From contig JBAYQE010000033.1 of assembly GCA_041677345.1 (NCBI GenBank), positions 1-25,912 on the forward strand: DNA of 25,912 bases, given 5' to 3'. This stretch comes from JALOAT01 sp041677345. Its GTDB lineage: Bacteria; Pseudomonadota; Gammaproteobacteria; Thiohalomonadales; Thiohalomonadaceae. This document shows, piece by piece, positions 1-7,327 of this stretch (positions are counted from its first letter, which is position 1; each line of letters opens with the position of its first letter). The notes beneath the pieces were generated by a model that was not told where the DNA came from, ran no database searches, and saw only the letters and a list, made by a program, of their open reading frames with translations. Both the position numbers and the translations under genes were made by a program.

Positions 1-1285
1 CAAGGCCGGCGCGCTGTTCGATTTGATGGAGAAGTTCGCGGGCTACGGCTTCAACAAGTCACACTCCGCCGCCTATGCCCTGGTCTCCTACCAGACCATG
101 TGGCTCAAGGCCCATTACCCGGCTGCGTTCATGGCCGCCGTGCTGTCGGCGGACATGGACAACACCGACAAGGTGGTGACGCTCATCGAGGAATGCCGCG
201 CCATGGACCTCGAAGTGGTGCCGCCCAGTGTGAATACCAGTGCACACAAGTTCACGGTGCGTGAGGGCACCGTCGTGTACGGTCTTGGTGCCATCAAGGG
301 CGTGGGCGAGCAGGCCATTGCCGGCATCGTGGAGGAACGCCTGGCGAAAGGGCCGTTCCGCGACCTGTTCGACTTTTGCCGCCGCATCGATCTGAAGAAG
401 GCGAATCGTCGCGTTCTGGAAGCGCTCATCCGCGCCGGCGCGCTGGACGGCCTGGGTGCCAATCGCGCCACTCTCATGGCGGCACTGCCCCAGGCCCTGA
501 AGCTGGCCGAGCAGGACAGCAAGAACAGCGAGGCGGGTCTCGGCGATCTGTTCGGCTTCGACAGCGCGGTGCTGGTGGACAGCCCGGCCACCTACGACCC
601 GGTGCCCGAATGGGACGAAGATTTCCGTCTGCAGGGCGAGAAGGAGACCCTCGGCCTTTATCTCACCGGCCACCCCATCAACCAGTACCTGGACGAACTC
701 AAGCGCTTCACCTCCTGCCGCATCGCCGACCTCAAACCCCAGCGCAAGCAGAGCGTGGTGGTGGCGGGCCTGGTGGTGGGCGTGCGCACCATGCAGAACA
801 AGCGCGGTGATCGCATGGGTTTCGTCACCCTGGACGATCGCAGTGGCCGCATCGAGATCGCGGCGTTTGCCGAGGCCTACCAGCGCTTTCGCGACCAACT
901 GGTGAAGGATCGCGTGCTGGTGGTGGAAGGCGAAGTAAACATCGACGAATACAGCGGCGGCTTGCGCATGCAGGCTACCGCGATCCATGACATGGATCAG
1001 GCGCGCGAGTGCTATGCGCGCCGCATCGTGCTACGGCTGGACGACAACCAAGCCGATCACAACCTGCTGCTGTCGCTGGAGAAGGTACTGTCACCTTTCC
1101 GCGAAGGCCGCTGTCCCATCCGGGTGCATTATCGCAACCGCACCGCGCAGGCGCCCATTGATCTCGGTGAAACCTGGAACGTACGGCCCGCCCAGGAACT
1201 GCTGCAACGCTTGCGGCATCTGCTGGGTGACGACAACGTCCGCCTCGAGTACGGCGACCGCCGCTCAGCTGCGGTGGTGACGTGA
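1..1285 (+). CDS. dnaE: DNA polymerase III alpha subunit, C-terminal part (5' end outside window)
   Basis: This is the C-terminal ~427 residues of the replicative polymerase catalytic subunit; the reading frame is open from base 2 and stops with TGA at 1283-1285. The first residues (LMEKFAGYGFNKSHSAAYA) are the highly conserved end of the DnaE fingers region. They are followed by a helix-hairpin-helix segment (KKANRRVLEALIRAGALDGL) and an OB-fold (from VVVAGLVVGVRTMQNKRGDR), then the tail that in this family contacts tau. The catalytic PHP and palm domains lie upstream of the window. In many gammaproteobacteria dnaE is followed by accA; here it is followed by lower-GC accessory DNA. Identity is secure from the motifs; only the upstream boundary is unknown. 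Confidence 0.97.
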   Translation, partial: KAGALFDLMEKFAGYGFNKSHSAAYALVSYQTMWLKAHYPAAFMAAVLSADMDNTDKVVTLIEECRAMDLEVVPPSVNTSAHKFTVREGTVVYGLGAIKGVGEQAIAGIVEERLAKGPFRDLFDFCRRIDLKKANRRVLEALIRAGALDGLGANRATLMAALPQALKLAEQDSKNSEAGLGDLFGFDSAVLVDSPATYDPVPEWDEDFRLQGEKETLGLYLTGHPINQYLDELKRFTSCRIADLKPQRKQSVVVAGLVVGVRTMQNKRGDRMGFVTLDDRSGRIEIAAFAEAYQRFRDQLVKDRVLVVEGEVNIDEYSGGLRMQATAIHDMDQARECYARRIVLRLDDNQADHNLLLSLEKVLSPFREGRCPIRVHYRNRTAQAPIDLGETWNVRPAQELLQRLRHLLGDDNVRLEYGDRRSAAVVT

Positions 1286-1324
1286 GGCGTGCGGGATCGT
1301 CACCAAGTCAACACTGACTGTTGA
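1276..1324. repeat. two inverted repeats at the dnaE stop codon
   Basis: GGTGACG (1276-1282) pairs with CGTCACC (1298-1304) across the dnaE stop codon. Immediately after, TCAACA (1308-1313) pairs with TGTTGA (1319-1324) around a 5-base loop. Neither is followed by a clean T-run, so a rho-independent terminator is possible but not demonstrated; the second repeat could also be an operator. Seen directly; function is inference. Confidence 0.4.
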
Positions 1325-1361
1325 TTGTGAGGGATTCCGCAGTCGACCTGTCTTGAAGTAC

Positions 1362-1408
1362 GTGACCTGAGGTGAGTGGTCCATGCCACACCTCTCCAGG
1401 TAGGTCAC
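1362..1408. repeat. compound stem-loop
   Basis: GTGACCT (1362-1368) pairs with AGGTCAC (1402-1408). Directly inside, GAGGTG (1369-1374) pairs with CACCTC (1389-1394), and TGG (1377-1379) with CCA (1386-1388). A 7-base bulge (1395-1401) sits on the 3' side. The long imperfect hairpin is more than expected by chance in a non-coding region, but it has no T-run and no second copy was noticed in the window, so neither terminator nor REP element can be claimed. Confidence 0.45.
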
Positions 1409-1597
1409 CTGGCGGCACGTCATAAGACAATTGCTTATAAAGCGGCTGCGGCATGCCTGCCAAGAGGCCAGGGCCCACAGCGGCAAGTGGTCCTGGGTGA
1501 AGCCCTGGTCCGCCTGACTAATTTTGAATAGCCGCACGTCTGCAAAGTCGGTATGATGTGCGCCATTGAGGAGATCGCTGTACTCAAGGAAGAAGCA

Positions 1598-1879
1598 ATG
1601 GACGTGTTTTTCGTTCGCTCGAATGGACTCAACCTCGCCTACCAATTCCCGTCTCAGGGATTTCGGCCGTTTCAACGACTGACGACCGAGTCAGTTACCA
1701 CCATTCAGCACGCATACTCCAGCCGCGGGTACTTTCCACGCCGTGGACGCATGTCCGTCGCCGTCTACCAGACAACAATGCCCGCGCTAGGCCGGGAGCA
1801 GGCGGCTCATAGCGAACCGACGCTGGCGAAGCTCGGCGAGCGCAAGGCAAGTTTCGGCAGGTTTTTCCTCCAAGCCTAA
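1598..1879 (+). CDS. possible small hypothetical protein (93 aa)
   Basis: An ATG at 1598 follows an AAGGAAG Shine-Dalgarno-like stretch at good spacing, and a TATGAT -10-like box lies ~40 bases upstream. The frame (beginning MDVFFVRSNG) stays open for 93 residues. The product has no signal peptide, membrane segment or recognisable family, and its composition is unremarkable. It may be a chance frame. A longer version starting at 1553 has no better support. Confidence 0.2.
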   Translation: MDVFFVRSNGLNLAYQFPSQGFRPFQRLTTESVTTIQHAYSSRGYFPRRGRMSVAVYQTTMPALGREQAAHSEPTLAKLGERKASFGRFFLQA

Positions 1880-1944
1880 CAAGCGATGCTGTGGAATCGA
1901 ACAACCGGAATCGGCGCTTTCATTGTCGGTTGACCGAAGAGATC

Positions 1945-3843
1945 ATGTGTTCACGTTGTGTCACGAGTAGAACTCGCTATCTGTTGCTTGTTGCGACTTC
2001 CCTGTTTGCACCCGGTTTGCAGGCCGGGTTCCTCGAGATGCCGGAGCTAATCGAGGCACCGGAGGTTGAGCGGAAGTCGATGCTGCGGGATCTTGATATT
2101 CCGAATGTGCGGGGACGTGATCCGGATCCGAACGCCGGTCCGCGACTGAACGTCACCAAATTCAAACTGCAAGGCGTGGTGGAATATCCTGAATTGGGGA
2201 TAACGCGATCCGATGTCGAAAAGCTCATCGAAACCATCCGCTACGATTTGATGGAGGAGTACCGGCTATTACCCTCGGGGTTTACGGAAGCTGAAGTGAA
2301 AGAGGTTTCCACCCTGCTCGGGGAGATTGAGAATGATTCGACCGGAAGGCCTGTCAATGATCTGGATTTGCAGAAGCTGGTATGGCTGATACGTGACCAA
2401 CGTTCGAAGCGCGGTGTCACGCTGGGGCAGATCGAAGCAGTAGCCGACCGTATCACCCAATTTTACCGGGAGCGAGGTTTTATCCTCGCAAAGGCCTACA
2501 TTCCCGAACAAGCGGTTCGGGACGGTATCGTGACCTTGACCCTCCTGCTAGGTACGCTGGGCGACGTCGAAATACAGGGAAACCGCCTTTACGGCACAGG
2601 GCGGGTTGTTTCAGTGTTTGACGACATGCTGGGGCAGCCAGTCACCAGTGATGCCATAGAGGAAGCTCTTTACCTGATCAACGACCACCCCGGATTGTCG
2701 GTCGTCGGATACTTCGAGCCTGGCAGAGAGGTCGGCGACACCAATCTGCAGTTGAATGTTCATGATGAACGTCGCTACCAAGGTTTCGCCCGCCTGGATA
2801 ATCACGGTTCCGACCAGACCGGAAATTACCGGCTGTATGCCGAAGCAAGGCTCAACAATCTTATCGGCGCCTCGGATCAATTGACCGTGGGAGCGCTGAC
2901 CTCGTTTTATCCGGATAACACGACTTATGGGCAGCTGAAGTATTCAGTTTCCCTGTTTTCACCGAGATTCTTTGTCTCCGCCGAAACCAGCACGAATCAA
3001 TTCGTCCTTGCGGCCAGCGGCAATGAAACCCTGGATCTGCTCGACCTTAGTGGAGTGACGGACAGGACGGCGGTTTCCATGCTGTACAAGATAAAACGCA
3101 GTCGCATAGCTTCCAGGTCTCTGGTGCTTACCGCAGCAGAGACAACATCAAGGCTTGAGTCGAATAACGACATGATCGACCTCGATGGAATGTTGGACAA
3201 CAAAGTGGAGTCCATCTCACTGGCATACTTGTTCGATACCTTGAACGAAGCCAAGCGGCGACTGCACCAGGGTGCGGTGTCGGTCCTGGCCGGACGTGAT
3301 GAAGAAGAACAGCTTGGCAAAGCAGAAGAATTCTTCATCGCGCATGGTGATTACTCTTTATTGTCATTCTGGGACACGCCTTTCAATGCGTCGCCGATGC
3401 GGTTTCTCCTGCAGACCGAATGGCAATACAGCGACGATTCTCTTCCATCGATCAACCAGTTCTCACTTGCAGGTCCTACCGTTGCGAAAGGCTTTCCTGT
3501 AAACACATTTTCCGCAGATTCAGGCGTTTATGCCGGTCTCCAGCTAAGCCTCGAACGGCCGGCGTTACTTGATTTCGAGATAGGTGGCGTGAATATGAAG
3601 GACGTTGTACAGCCAAGCATATTCCTGGATATGTCTTATGGCGTACAAAAACGTGTTACCCGCGGGAGCGACGTGGAGGGCACCCTGGTCGATGGCGGAT
3701 TCGGCTTCCAGATTGCGCTGTCCAGGAATGCACAAGGAAATCTCTTTTTTGCTTTTCCAATTGCGAGCTACTTCTCCTCAAGTCACCTCAAGGAAGACTT
3801 GGATGGGGTACGAGCCATATTCGATTATCAATACATGTTTTGA
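1945..3843 (+). CDS. TpsB/ShlB/FhaC-family outer-membrane transporter (two-partner secretion)
   Basis: A 632-residue outer-membrane protein of the ShlB/FhaC/HecB family, which translocates a TpsA partner across the outer membrane. ATG 1945 is chosen because it follows a GAAGAG ribosome-binding site and opens a good signal peptide (charged start, LLLVATSLFAPGLQA, cleavage before GFLEM); the frame also extends to GTG 1891. After the signal there is a linker, an enlarged first POTRA region (from LNVTKFKLQGV), a second POTRA ending near VEIQGNRLYG, and a ~390-residue beta-barrel ending in Phe (YQYMF), the usual BAM signal. The conserved loop-L6 motif VRGF/Y reads VAKGF here (Lys at residue 515). 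No TpsA-like exoprotein is adjacent; the next gene is hcp. Family is secure; substrate is unknown. Confidence 0.9.
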   Translation: MCSRCVTSRTRYLLLVATSLFAPGLQAGFLEMPELIEAPEVERKSMLRDLDIPNVRGRDPDPNAGPRLNVTKFKLQGVVEYPELGITRSDVEKLIETIRYDLMEEYRLLPSGFTEAEVKEVSTLLGEIENDSTGRPVNDLDLQKLVWLIRDQRSKRGVTLGQIEAVADRITQFYRERGFILAKAYIPEQAVRDGIVTLTLLLGTLGDVEIQGNRLYGTGRVVSVFDDMLGQPVTSDAIEEALYLINDHPGLSVVGYFEPGREVGDTNLQLNVHDERRYQGFARLDNHGSDQTGNYRLYAEARLNNLIGASDQLTVGALTSFYPDNTTYGQLKYSVSLFSPRFFVSAETSTNQFVLAASGNETLDLLDLSGVTDRTAVSMLYKIKRSRIASRSLVLTAAETTSRLESNNDMIDLDGMLDNKVESISLAYLFDTLNEAKRRLHQGAVSVLAGRDEEEQLGKAEEFFIAHGDYSLLSFWDTPFNASPMRFLLQTEWQYSDDSLPSINQFSLAGPTVAKGFPVNTFSADSGVYAGLQLSLERPALLDFEIGGVNMKDVVQPSIFLDMSYGVQKRVTRGSDVEGTLVDGGFGFQIALSRNAQGNLFFAFPIASYFSSSHLKEDLDGVRAIFDYQYMF

Positions 3844-3942
3844 TGCGCAGATGGTGGCGGAGAACTGCCCAACTGCGTAAATCTTGGCGGGGTGAGAAAG
3901 TGAGGTGATCGGTTCCGGCCCAGGCATAACCATGAGCAAACG

Positions 3943-3987
3943 CGCTTGACTGCCGGCGGCAATGACATGCCGGCTTGCCATCAAGCG
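3943..3987. repeat. nested inverted repeat upstream of hcp
   Basis: CGCTTGA (3943-3949) pairs with TCAAGCG (3981-3987), and inside it GCCGGC (3952-3957) pairs with GCCGGC (3969-3974). It lies between the TpsB stop (3843) and hcp. Its 3' arm overlaps the spacer of the proposed hcp promoter, just after the -35, so it could be an operator or the transcription end of the upstream gene. There is no T-run directly after it. Confidence 0.4.
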
Positions 3988-4004
3988 ACTGGCTGATTTA
4001 TTAT
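3975..4004 (+). promoter_or_regulatory. putative sigma70 promoter of hcp
   Basis: TTGCCA (3975-3980, 5/6 match to TTGACA) is followed after 18 bases by TATTAT (3999-4004, 5/6 match to TATAAT) in a locally AT-rich stretch. Transcription would start near 4011, giving a leader of about 40 bases before the hcp ATG. No sigma54 (GG-N10-GC) site was seen. Sequence match only. Confidence 0.5.
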
Positions 4005-4049
4005 GTTTATTCGATTTGTGCAACAACCCATAGGGAAGGGATCCTGACA

Positions 4050-4532
4050 ATGGCGATTTATCTTCAGTATGATGGCATCAAGGGAAACGTAACTGCCGAC
4101 GGGTATAAAGACCATATCGCCGTGCAGTCTGTTCAGTTTGGCGTTGGTCGTGGCATTTCCATGGAGCCCGGCAACCTGACTAACCGTGAGGCAACACGTC
4201 CTTCGCTGAGTGAGATCACGGTGACGAAGGCTGCGGATAACTCGGTCACCGGCATTTTCAAAGAAGCTGTCACCGGCAATGCGGGCAAAAAGGTGGTCAT
4301 CAAATTTGTTCGCACGGGCGCAGACAAGGTCCAGGAATATATGGATTACACCTTGGAAGACTGCCTGGTGAGCGGGTACTCCATTTCCGCCGACTCCGAA
4401 GGTGAGCCGATGGAAACGATTACGCTGAGTTACTCGAAAATCATGATCAACTACAGCGACTTCGACAAGACCAACAAGTCGGGTAACCCGCAGCGCGTGG
4501 GTTACGACTTGGAGACCGCAAAGCCGCTGTAG
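4050..4532 (+). CDS. hcp: type VI secretion system tube protein Hcp
   Basis: A 160-residue Hcp, the protein that forms hexameric rings stacking into the T6SS inner tube and is ejected with VgrG. The N-terminus MAIYLQYDGIKG, the central ITVTKAADNSVTGIFKEA and the C-terminal ITLSYSKIMINYSDFD are characteristic of the Hcp1 group, and the length is typical. ATG 4050 is chosen for the GGAAGGGA Shine-Dalgarno at 4034-4041 and because the family begins at this point; the frame extends upstream to 3975 without family support. There is no C-terminal effector extension. Two strong hairpins follow before vgrG. No sheath or baseplate genes are in the window, so this is an auxiliary hcp-vgrG locus or an edge of a dispersed system. 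Confidence 0.96.
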   Translation: MAIYLQYDGIKGNVTADGYKDHIAVQSVQFGVGRGISMEPGNLTNREATRPSLSEITVTKAADNSVTGIFKEAVTGNAGKKVVIKFVRTGADKVQEYMDYTLEDCLVSGYSISADSEGEPMETITLSYSKIMINYSDFDKTNKSGNPQRVGYDLETAKPL

Positions 4533-4548
4533 CTTTTTGCCGCAATTT

Positions 4549-4591
4549 ATGCCGCCTGCATGTACTGTTTGCAGATTCATGCGGGTGGCAT
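4549..4591 (+). promoter_or_regulatory. 14-bp stem-loop just after hcp
   Basis: Bases 4549-4562 (ATGCCGCCTGCATG) pair with 4578-4591 (CATGCGGGTGGCAT) as an uninterrupted 14-bp RNA stem with two G-U wobbles around a 15-base loop. It begins 16 bases after the hcp stop. No T-run follows, so it fits an mRNA 3'-end stabiliser, processing site or attenuator better than a classical terminator. It could set a high Hcp : VgrG ratio; that role is inference. Confidence 0.55.
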
Positions 4592-4625
4592 AACCGGCAC
4601 GAAGGCAAGCATGTAGCGAAGAGCG

Positions 4626-4656
4626 TTGCACCGGTTGGGTAACGCAACCGGTGCAG
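4626..4656 (+). promoter_or_regulatory. second hairpin between hcp and vgrG
   Basis: GCACCGGTTG (4628-4637) pairs perfectly with CAACCGGTGC (4645-4654) around a 7-base loop, and the stem extends by a T-A and a T-G pair at the base. A TTTT follows only at about 4667, so termination would be weak or partial. Together with the hairpin at 4549-4591 it makes a tandem structured spacer in front of vgrG. Confidence 0.55.
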
Positions 4657-4732
4657 CCACTCGGATTTTATCGGTGTAGTCCCTTGCACAGGAAAACTGG
4701 TGCGAGGAAGACTCGCCGTGAGGTGCGATCAC

Positions 4733-6565
4733 ATGAGTGAATTAACTCAAGATCATCGGTTGATTGCAATCAAAACACCGTTAGCAGAGCACGAATTGCT
4801 GCTCACTTCAATTGATGGTGTCGAGCGCATCTCGGATCTCTTTGAATTCCAATTGGAAGCTCTGTCTTCCAATCACAGTATACGACCAGAACAACTGATC
4901 GGAAAAACGGTCACCGTTACGATACAGAACGAGCAAAGGCGAACGTTCAACGGTTATGTGCGCCGCTTCATATATGGTGAAGTCAAGGCGGACAACCTTC
5001 GTGTGTATCGTTTGATTGTGGTGCCGTGGCTGTGGTTTCTTTCAAAGACTAACAATTACCGTATTTTCCAGAACAAAACGACGAAAGATATCGTTTGCGA
5101 GGTTTTCAAGAACCTTGGGTTCAATGACTTCGACTTCAAGGCCGAGGGCAATCCAAAGCCGAGGGAGTACTGCGTTCAGTGCAACGAAAGTGATCTAGAC
5201 TTTGTTTCCCGTCTTCTGGAAGAAGATGGTATTGCGTATTTCTTCAGGCAAGATGGCGATAGCCACACGCTCGTTCTGGTGGATGAGAAAAACACGTTTC
5301 CGGAGTGCGCCGAAACCAATCTCGAATACTCAAAAGGCAATCAGCCGAAGACTCAAATCAACCGTTGGGAGCATGGTTACGAGTTTCGCACGGGCAAGTG
5401 GGCGTTGAATGACTATGCCTATGAGTATCCGTCTAAGTCGCAGTTGCAAACGACGGTTTCAATGAGCGGATTTGCGAACGCACGAAACTATGAGCATTAC
5501 GAGTACCTGCACTATTACGACTTCGCTGGTTTGAATGAACTCACAAGGAAACGCATTGAAGCCGAAGAAACCTCTCTGAACGTAATCGCAGGAGCCAGTG
5601 ACTGCAGCAGCTTTTACGCGGGCGGAAAATTCCGGTTGGCGAAACATGCGGTGGCGGCCGAGCAGGGGAGTTATCTGATCACGTCCATTCGACACCGGGC
5701 GAGTGAGAGCAGCTATCTTGCGGGCCACGAAAAGCAGTCCGGATACACCAACGAATTCTCCTGTATACCAGACAGTGTCCATTTTCGTCCTCCGCTCGTA
5801 CACCAAAAACCGATCATGCGCGGCCCGCAGTCAGCCATCGTGGTCGGTTCAGCGGGCGAAGAGATTTACATCGATAAACAAGGGCGCATCAAGGTCCAAT
5901 TCATCTGGGATCGTGAGGGGCGGCGGGATGAGAATAGCACGTGTTTTATCCGGGTCATGCAACCGTGGGCCGGTGCAGGCTGGGGCAGTTCTTTCGTCCC
6001 GAGGGTCGGGATGGAGGTGATCGTTCAGTTTCTCGGGGGTGACCCAGACCGACCGATCATCGCGGGCGCCGTTTATAACGGCGACAACAGACCGCCATTC
6101 GAGAGCAAGACCCAAAGCGGCATACGCACCAATTCCTCGAAAGGCGGCGGCGGCTGGAACGAATTGCGATTCGATGATCTCAAGGGATCGGAGGAGATCT
6201 ACCTTCAGGCGCAGAGGAATTACCGCCGACTGGTGAAGCATGATGAGGAGGCGGAGATTCAGGCCGATCAGCGGCAATCCATCAAGATGAACCGCCATGT
6301 CACGGTCTCGGAAGGGAACGAGGTCATTGAGATCAAGAGTGGCGACAGGTCGCTCGTGGTCAAGAAGACAGACTCAGTCGTTGCGGACAAGATCGAGCTC
6401 ACGGGGAACACCTCGATAGTGTTCAAGGTCGGTGGCAGTACCATCAAGATGGATGCTGCCGGGGTCACCATCAAAGGCACAAAGGTTTCCATCAACGGGA
6501 CGTTGCTGGAGGCAAAAGGCAGTGGCATGGTGACGCTCAAGGGTGGCGTGACGAAAATCAATTAG
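4733..6565 (+). CDS. vgrG: type VI secretion system spike protein VgrG
   Basis: A 610-residue VgrG (TssI), which trimerises to form the T6SS spike tip. The N-terminal gp27-like part covers about residues 15-340 (LLLTSIDGVERISDLFEFQLEA; YCVQCNESDLDFVSRLLEEDG). The gp5-like OB-fold runs from about 377 to 455 (IYIDKQGRIKVQFIWDREG, GDPDRPIIAGAVYNG). A short beta-helical tail ends in repeats around KVGGSTIKMDAAGVTIKG. The length is canonical: no C-terminal effector domain is fused. ATG 4733 follows GAGGTG at good spacing and matches the family start; an upstream GTG at 4700 is in frame but less likely. The next gene is DUF6931-like; no PAAR gene was found. Confidence 0.96.
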   Translation: MSELTQDHRLIAIKTPLAEHELLLTSIDGVERISDLFEFQLEALSSNHSIRPEQLIGKTVTVTIQNEQRRTFNGYVRRFIYGEVKADNLRVYRLIVVPWLWFLSKTNNYRIFQNKTTKDIVCEVFKNLGFNDFDFKAEGNPKPREYCVQCNESDLDFVSRLLEEDGIAYFFRQDGDSHTLVLVDEKNTFPECAETNLEYSKGNQPKTQINRWEHGYEFRTGKWALNDYAYEYPSKSQLQTTVSMSGFANARNYEHYEYLHYYDFAGLNELTRKRIEAEETSLNVIAGASDCSSFYAGGKFRLAKHAVAAEQGSYLITSIRHRASESSYLAGHEKQSGYTNEFSCIPDSVHFRPPLVHQKPIMRGPQSAIVVGSAGEEIYIDKQGRIKVQFIWDREGRRDENSTCFIRVMQPWAGAGWGSSFVPRVGMEVIVQFLGGDPDRPIIAGAVYNGDNRPPFESKTQSGIRTNSSKGGGGWNELRFDDLKGSEEIYLQAQRNYRRLVKHDEEAEIQADQRQSIKMNRHVTVSEGNEVIEIKSGDRSLVVKKTDSVVADKIELTGNTSIVFKVGGSTIKMDAAGVTIKGTKVSINGTLLEAKGSGMVTLKGGVTKIN

Positions 6566-6572
6566 CAGGGCC

Positions 6573-6599
6573 CTGCAGCCTGGGAGAGGGTCGCTGCAG
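6573..6599 (+). repeat. hairpin between vgrG and the DUF6931-like gene
   Basis: CTGCAGC (6573-6579) pairs perfectly with GCTGCAG (6593-6599) around a 13-base loop, 7 bases after the vgrG stop. The adjoining CAGGGCCCTG (6566-6575) is itself palindromic. There is no T-run, and the next ribosome-binding site starts at 6621, so it may modulate read-through rather than end transcription. Confidence 0.4.
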
Positions 6600-6637
6600 A
6601 GAATGTTCATCTGCTGACATAGGAAGGTCGCGACGAT

Positions 6638-7207
6638 ATGAGGAAAGTGCAGCAGAAGCTGGCGAAGGACATTCACAAGCATTTCGAGATGGAGAAGGAA
6701 GCCAGGGCACTCGCAGACCCGTCGTTTTCTCCGGAACAACTCGTTTGTTCGCTTGTAGAGCACGAGCAGTTCTACTCGGCAGTCGTGTTTCTGGCACACG
6801 CTTTACCGAAGCGTGAGGCGGTCTGGTGGGCTTGCCTTTGTGCGAGGACAACGATAACGGAGGACTCATCCAGTGACGATATCGCCGCATTGAAGTCAGC
6901 GGAACGATGGGTTTTCACCCCGACCGAAGAGAACCGGCGCCTGGCAGAAAAACTTGCTGAGAAAACGGAATTCTTGACGCCGGCCAGTTGGGCGGCAACG
7001 GCGGCGTTTTGGAGCGGCGGAAGCATAACGGGCGAGCAGGATACACCGGTACCTCCGGCGCCATACTTGTACGCACACGCAGTGGCAGGCGCGGTAAACC
7101 TTTCGGCAACGTTTGACGCGCGCCGTAATGCGGAAGACCTGTACCGGCTTTTTATAAGTCAGGCGATGAACATAGCTGATGGCGGTAACGGCGAGCTCGC
7201 GGCGTAG
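6638..7207 (+). CDS. DUF6931-like T6SS-associated protein
   Basis: A 189-residue soluble protein without signal peptide or membrane segment. The segment LPKREAVWWACLCAR followed by a helical stretch (ALKSAERWVFTPTEENRRLAEKLAE), then TPASWAATAAFWSGGSI and a proline-rich PVPPAPYLYAHAVAGAV, is the pattern I associate with the DUF6931 family, commonly encoded just after vgrG in T6SS auxiliary clusters. The biochemical role of the family is not established; an adaptor/chaperone for spike loading is plausible from position, which is inference. ATG 6638 follows AGGAAGG (6621-6627). It lies 72 bases after vgrG, with a hairpin between. It could be mistaken for an immunity protein, but no toxin gene is adjacent. 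Confidence 0.7.
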   Translation: MRKVQQKLAKDIHKHFEMEKEARALADPSFSPEQLVCSLVEHEQFYSAVVFLAHALPKREAVWWACLCARTTITEDSSSDDIAALKSAERWVFTPTEENRRLAEKLAEKTEFLTPASWAATAAFWSGGSITGEQDTPVPPAPYLYAHAVAGAVNLSATFDARRNAEDLYRLFISQAMNIADGGNGELAA

Positions 7208-7327
7208 GTCGCACTATCTGGATGTTGCTCCGATGGGGGATGTAGGCGGATTGCGTCCTTTCCCAAAATCTCGGGCTCAGGAAAACATGCCGTCCGTACC
7301 CAAAGCAGTACCACGCAATTCTTGGCT

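Larger units (their letters stand above)
1286..1944. other. structured intergenic region, no convincing gene
   Basis: About 660 bases separate dnaE from the TpsB-like gene. The first part is rich in inverted repeats: the pair at 1276-1324, a compound stem-loop at 1362-1408, and CCAGGGC (1468-1474) with GCCCTGG (1502-1508). A -10-like TATGAT lies at 1552-1557, with no good -35 at the usual distance. The second half carries one weak open frame (1598-1879). No tRNA, integrase remnant or recognisable protein family was seen. It marks the change from the GC-rich dnaE side to the lower-GC block downstream. Confidence 0.6.

Noticed and set aside
4665..4670. Rho-independent terminator between hcp and vgrG
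   Set aside because: The T-run is short and starts about 10 bases after the second stem, so only a hairpin of unknown function is claimed.
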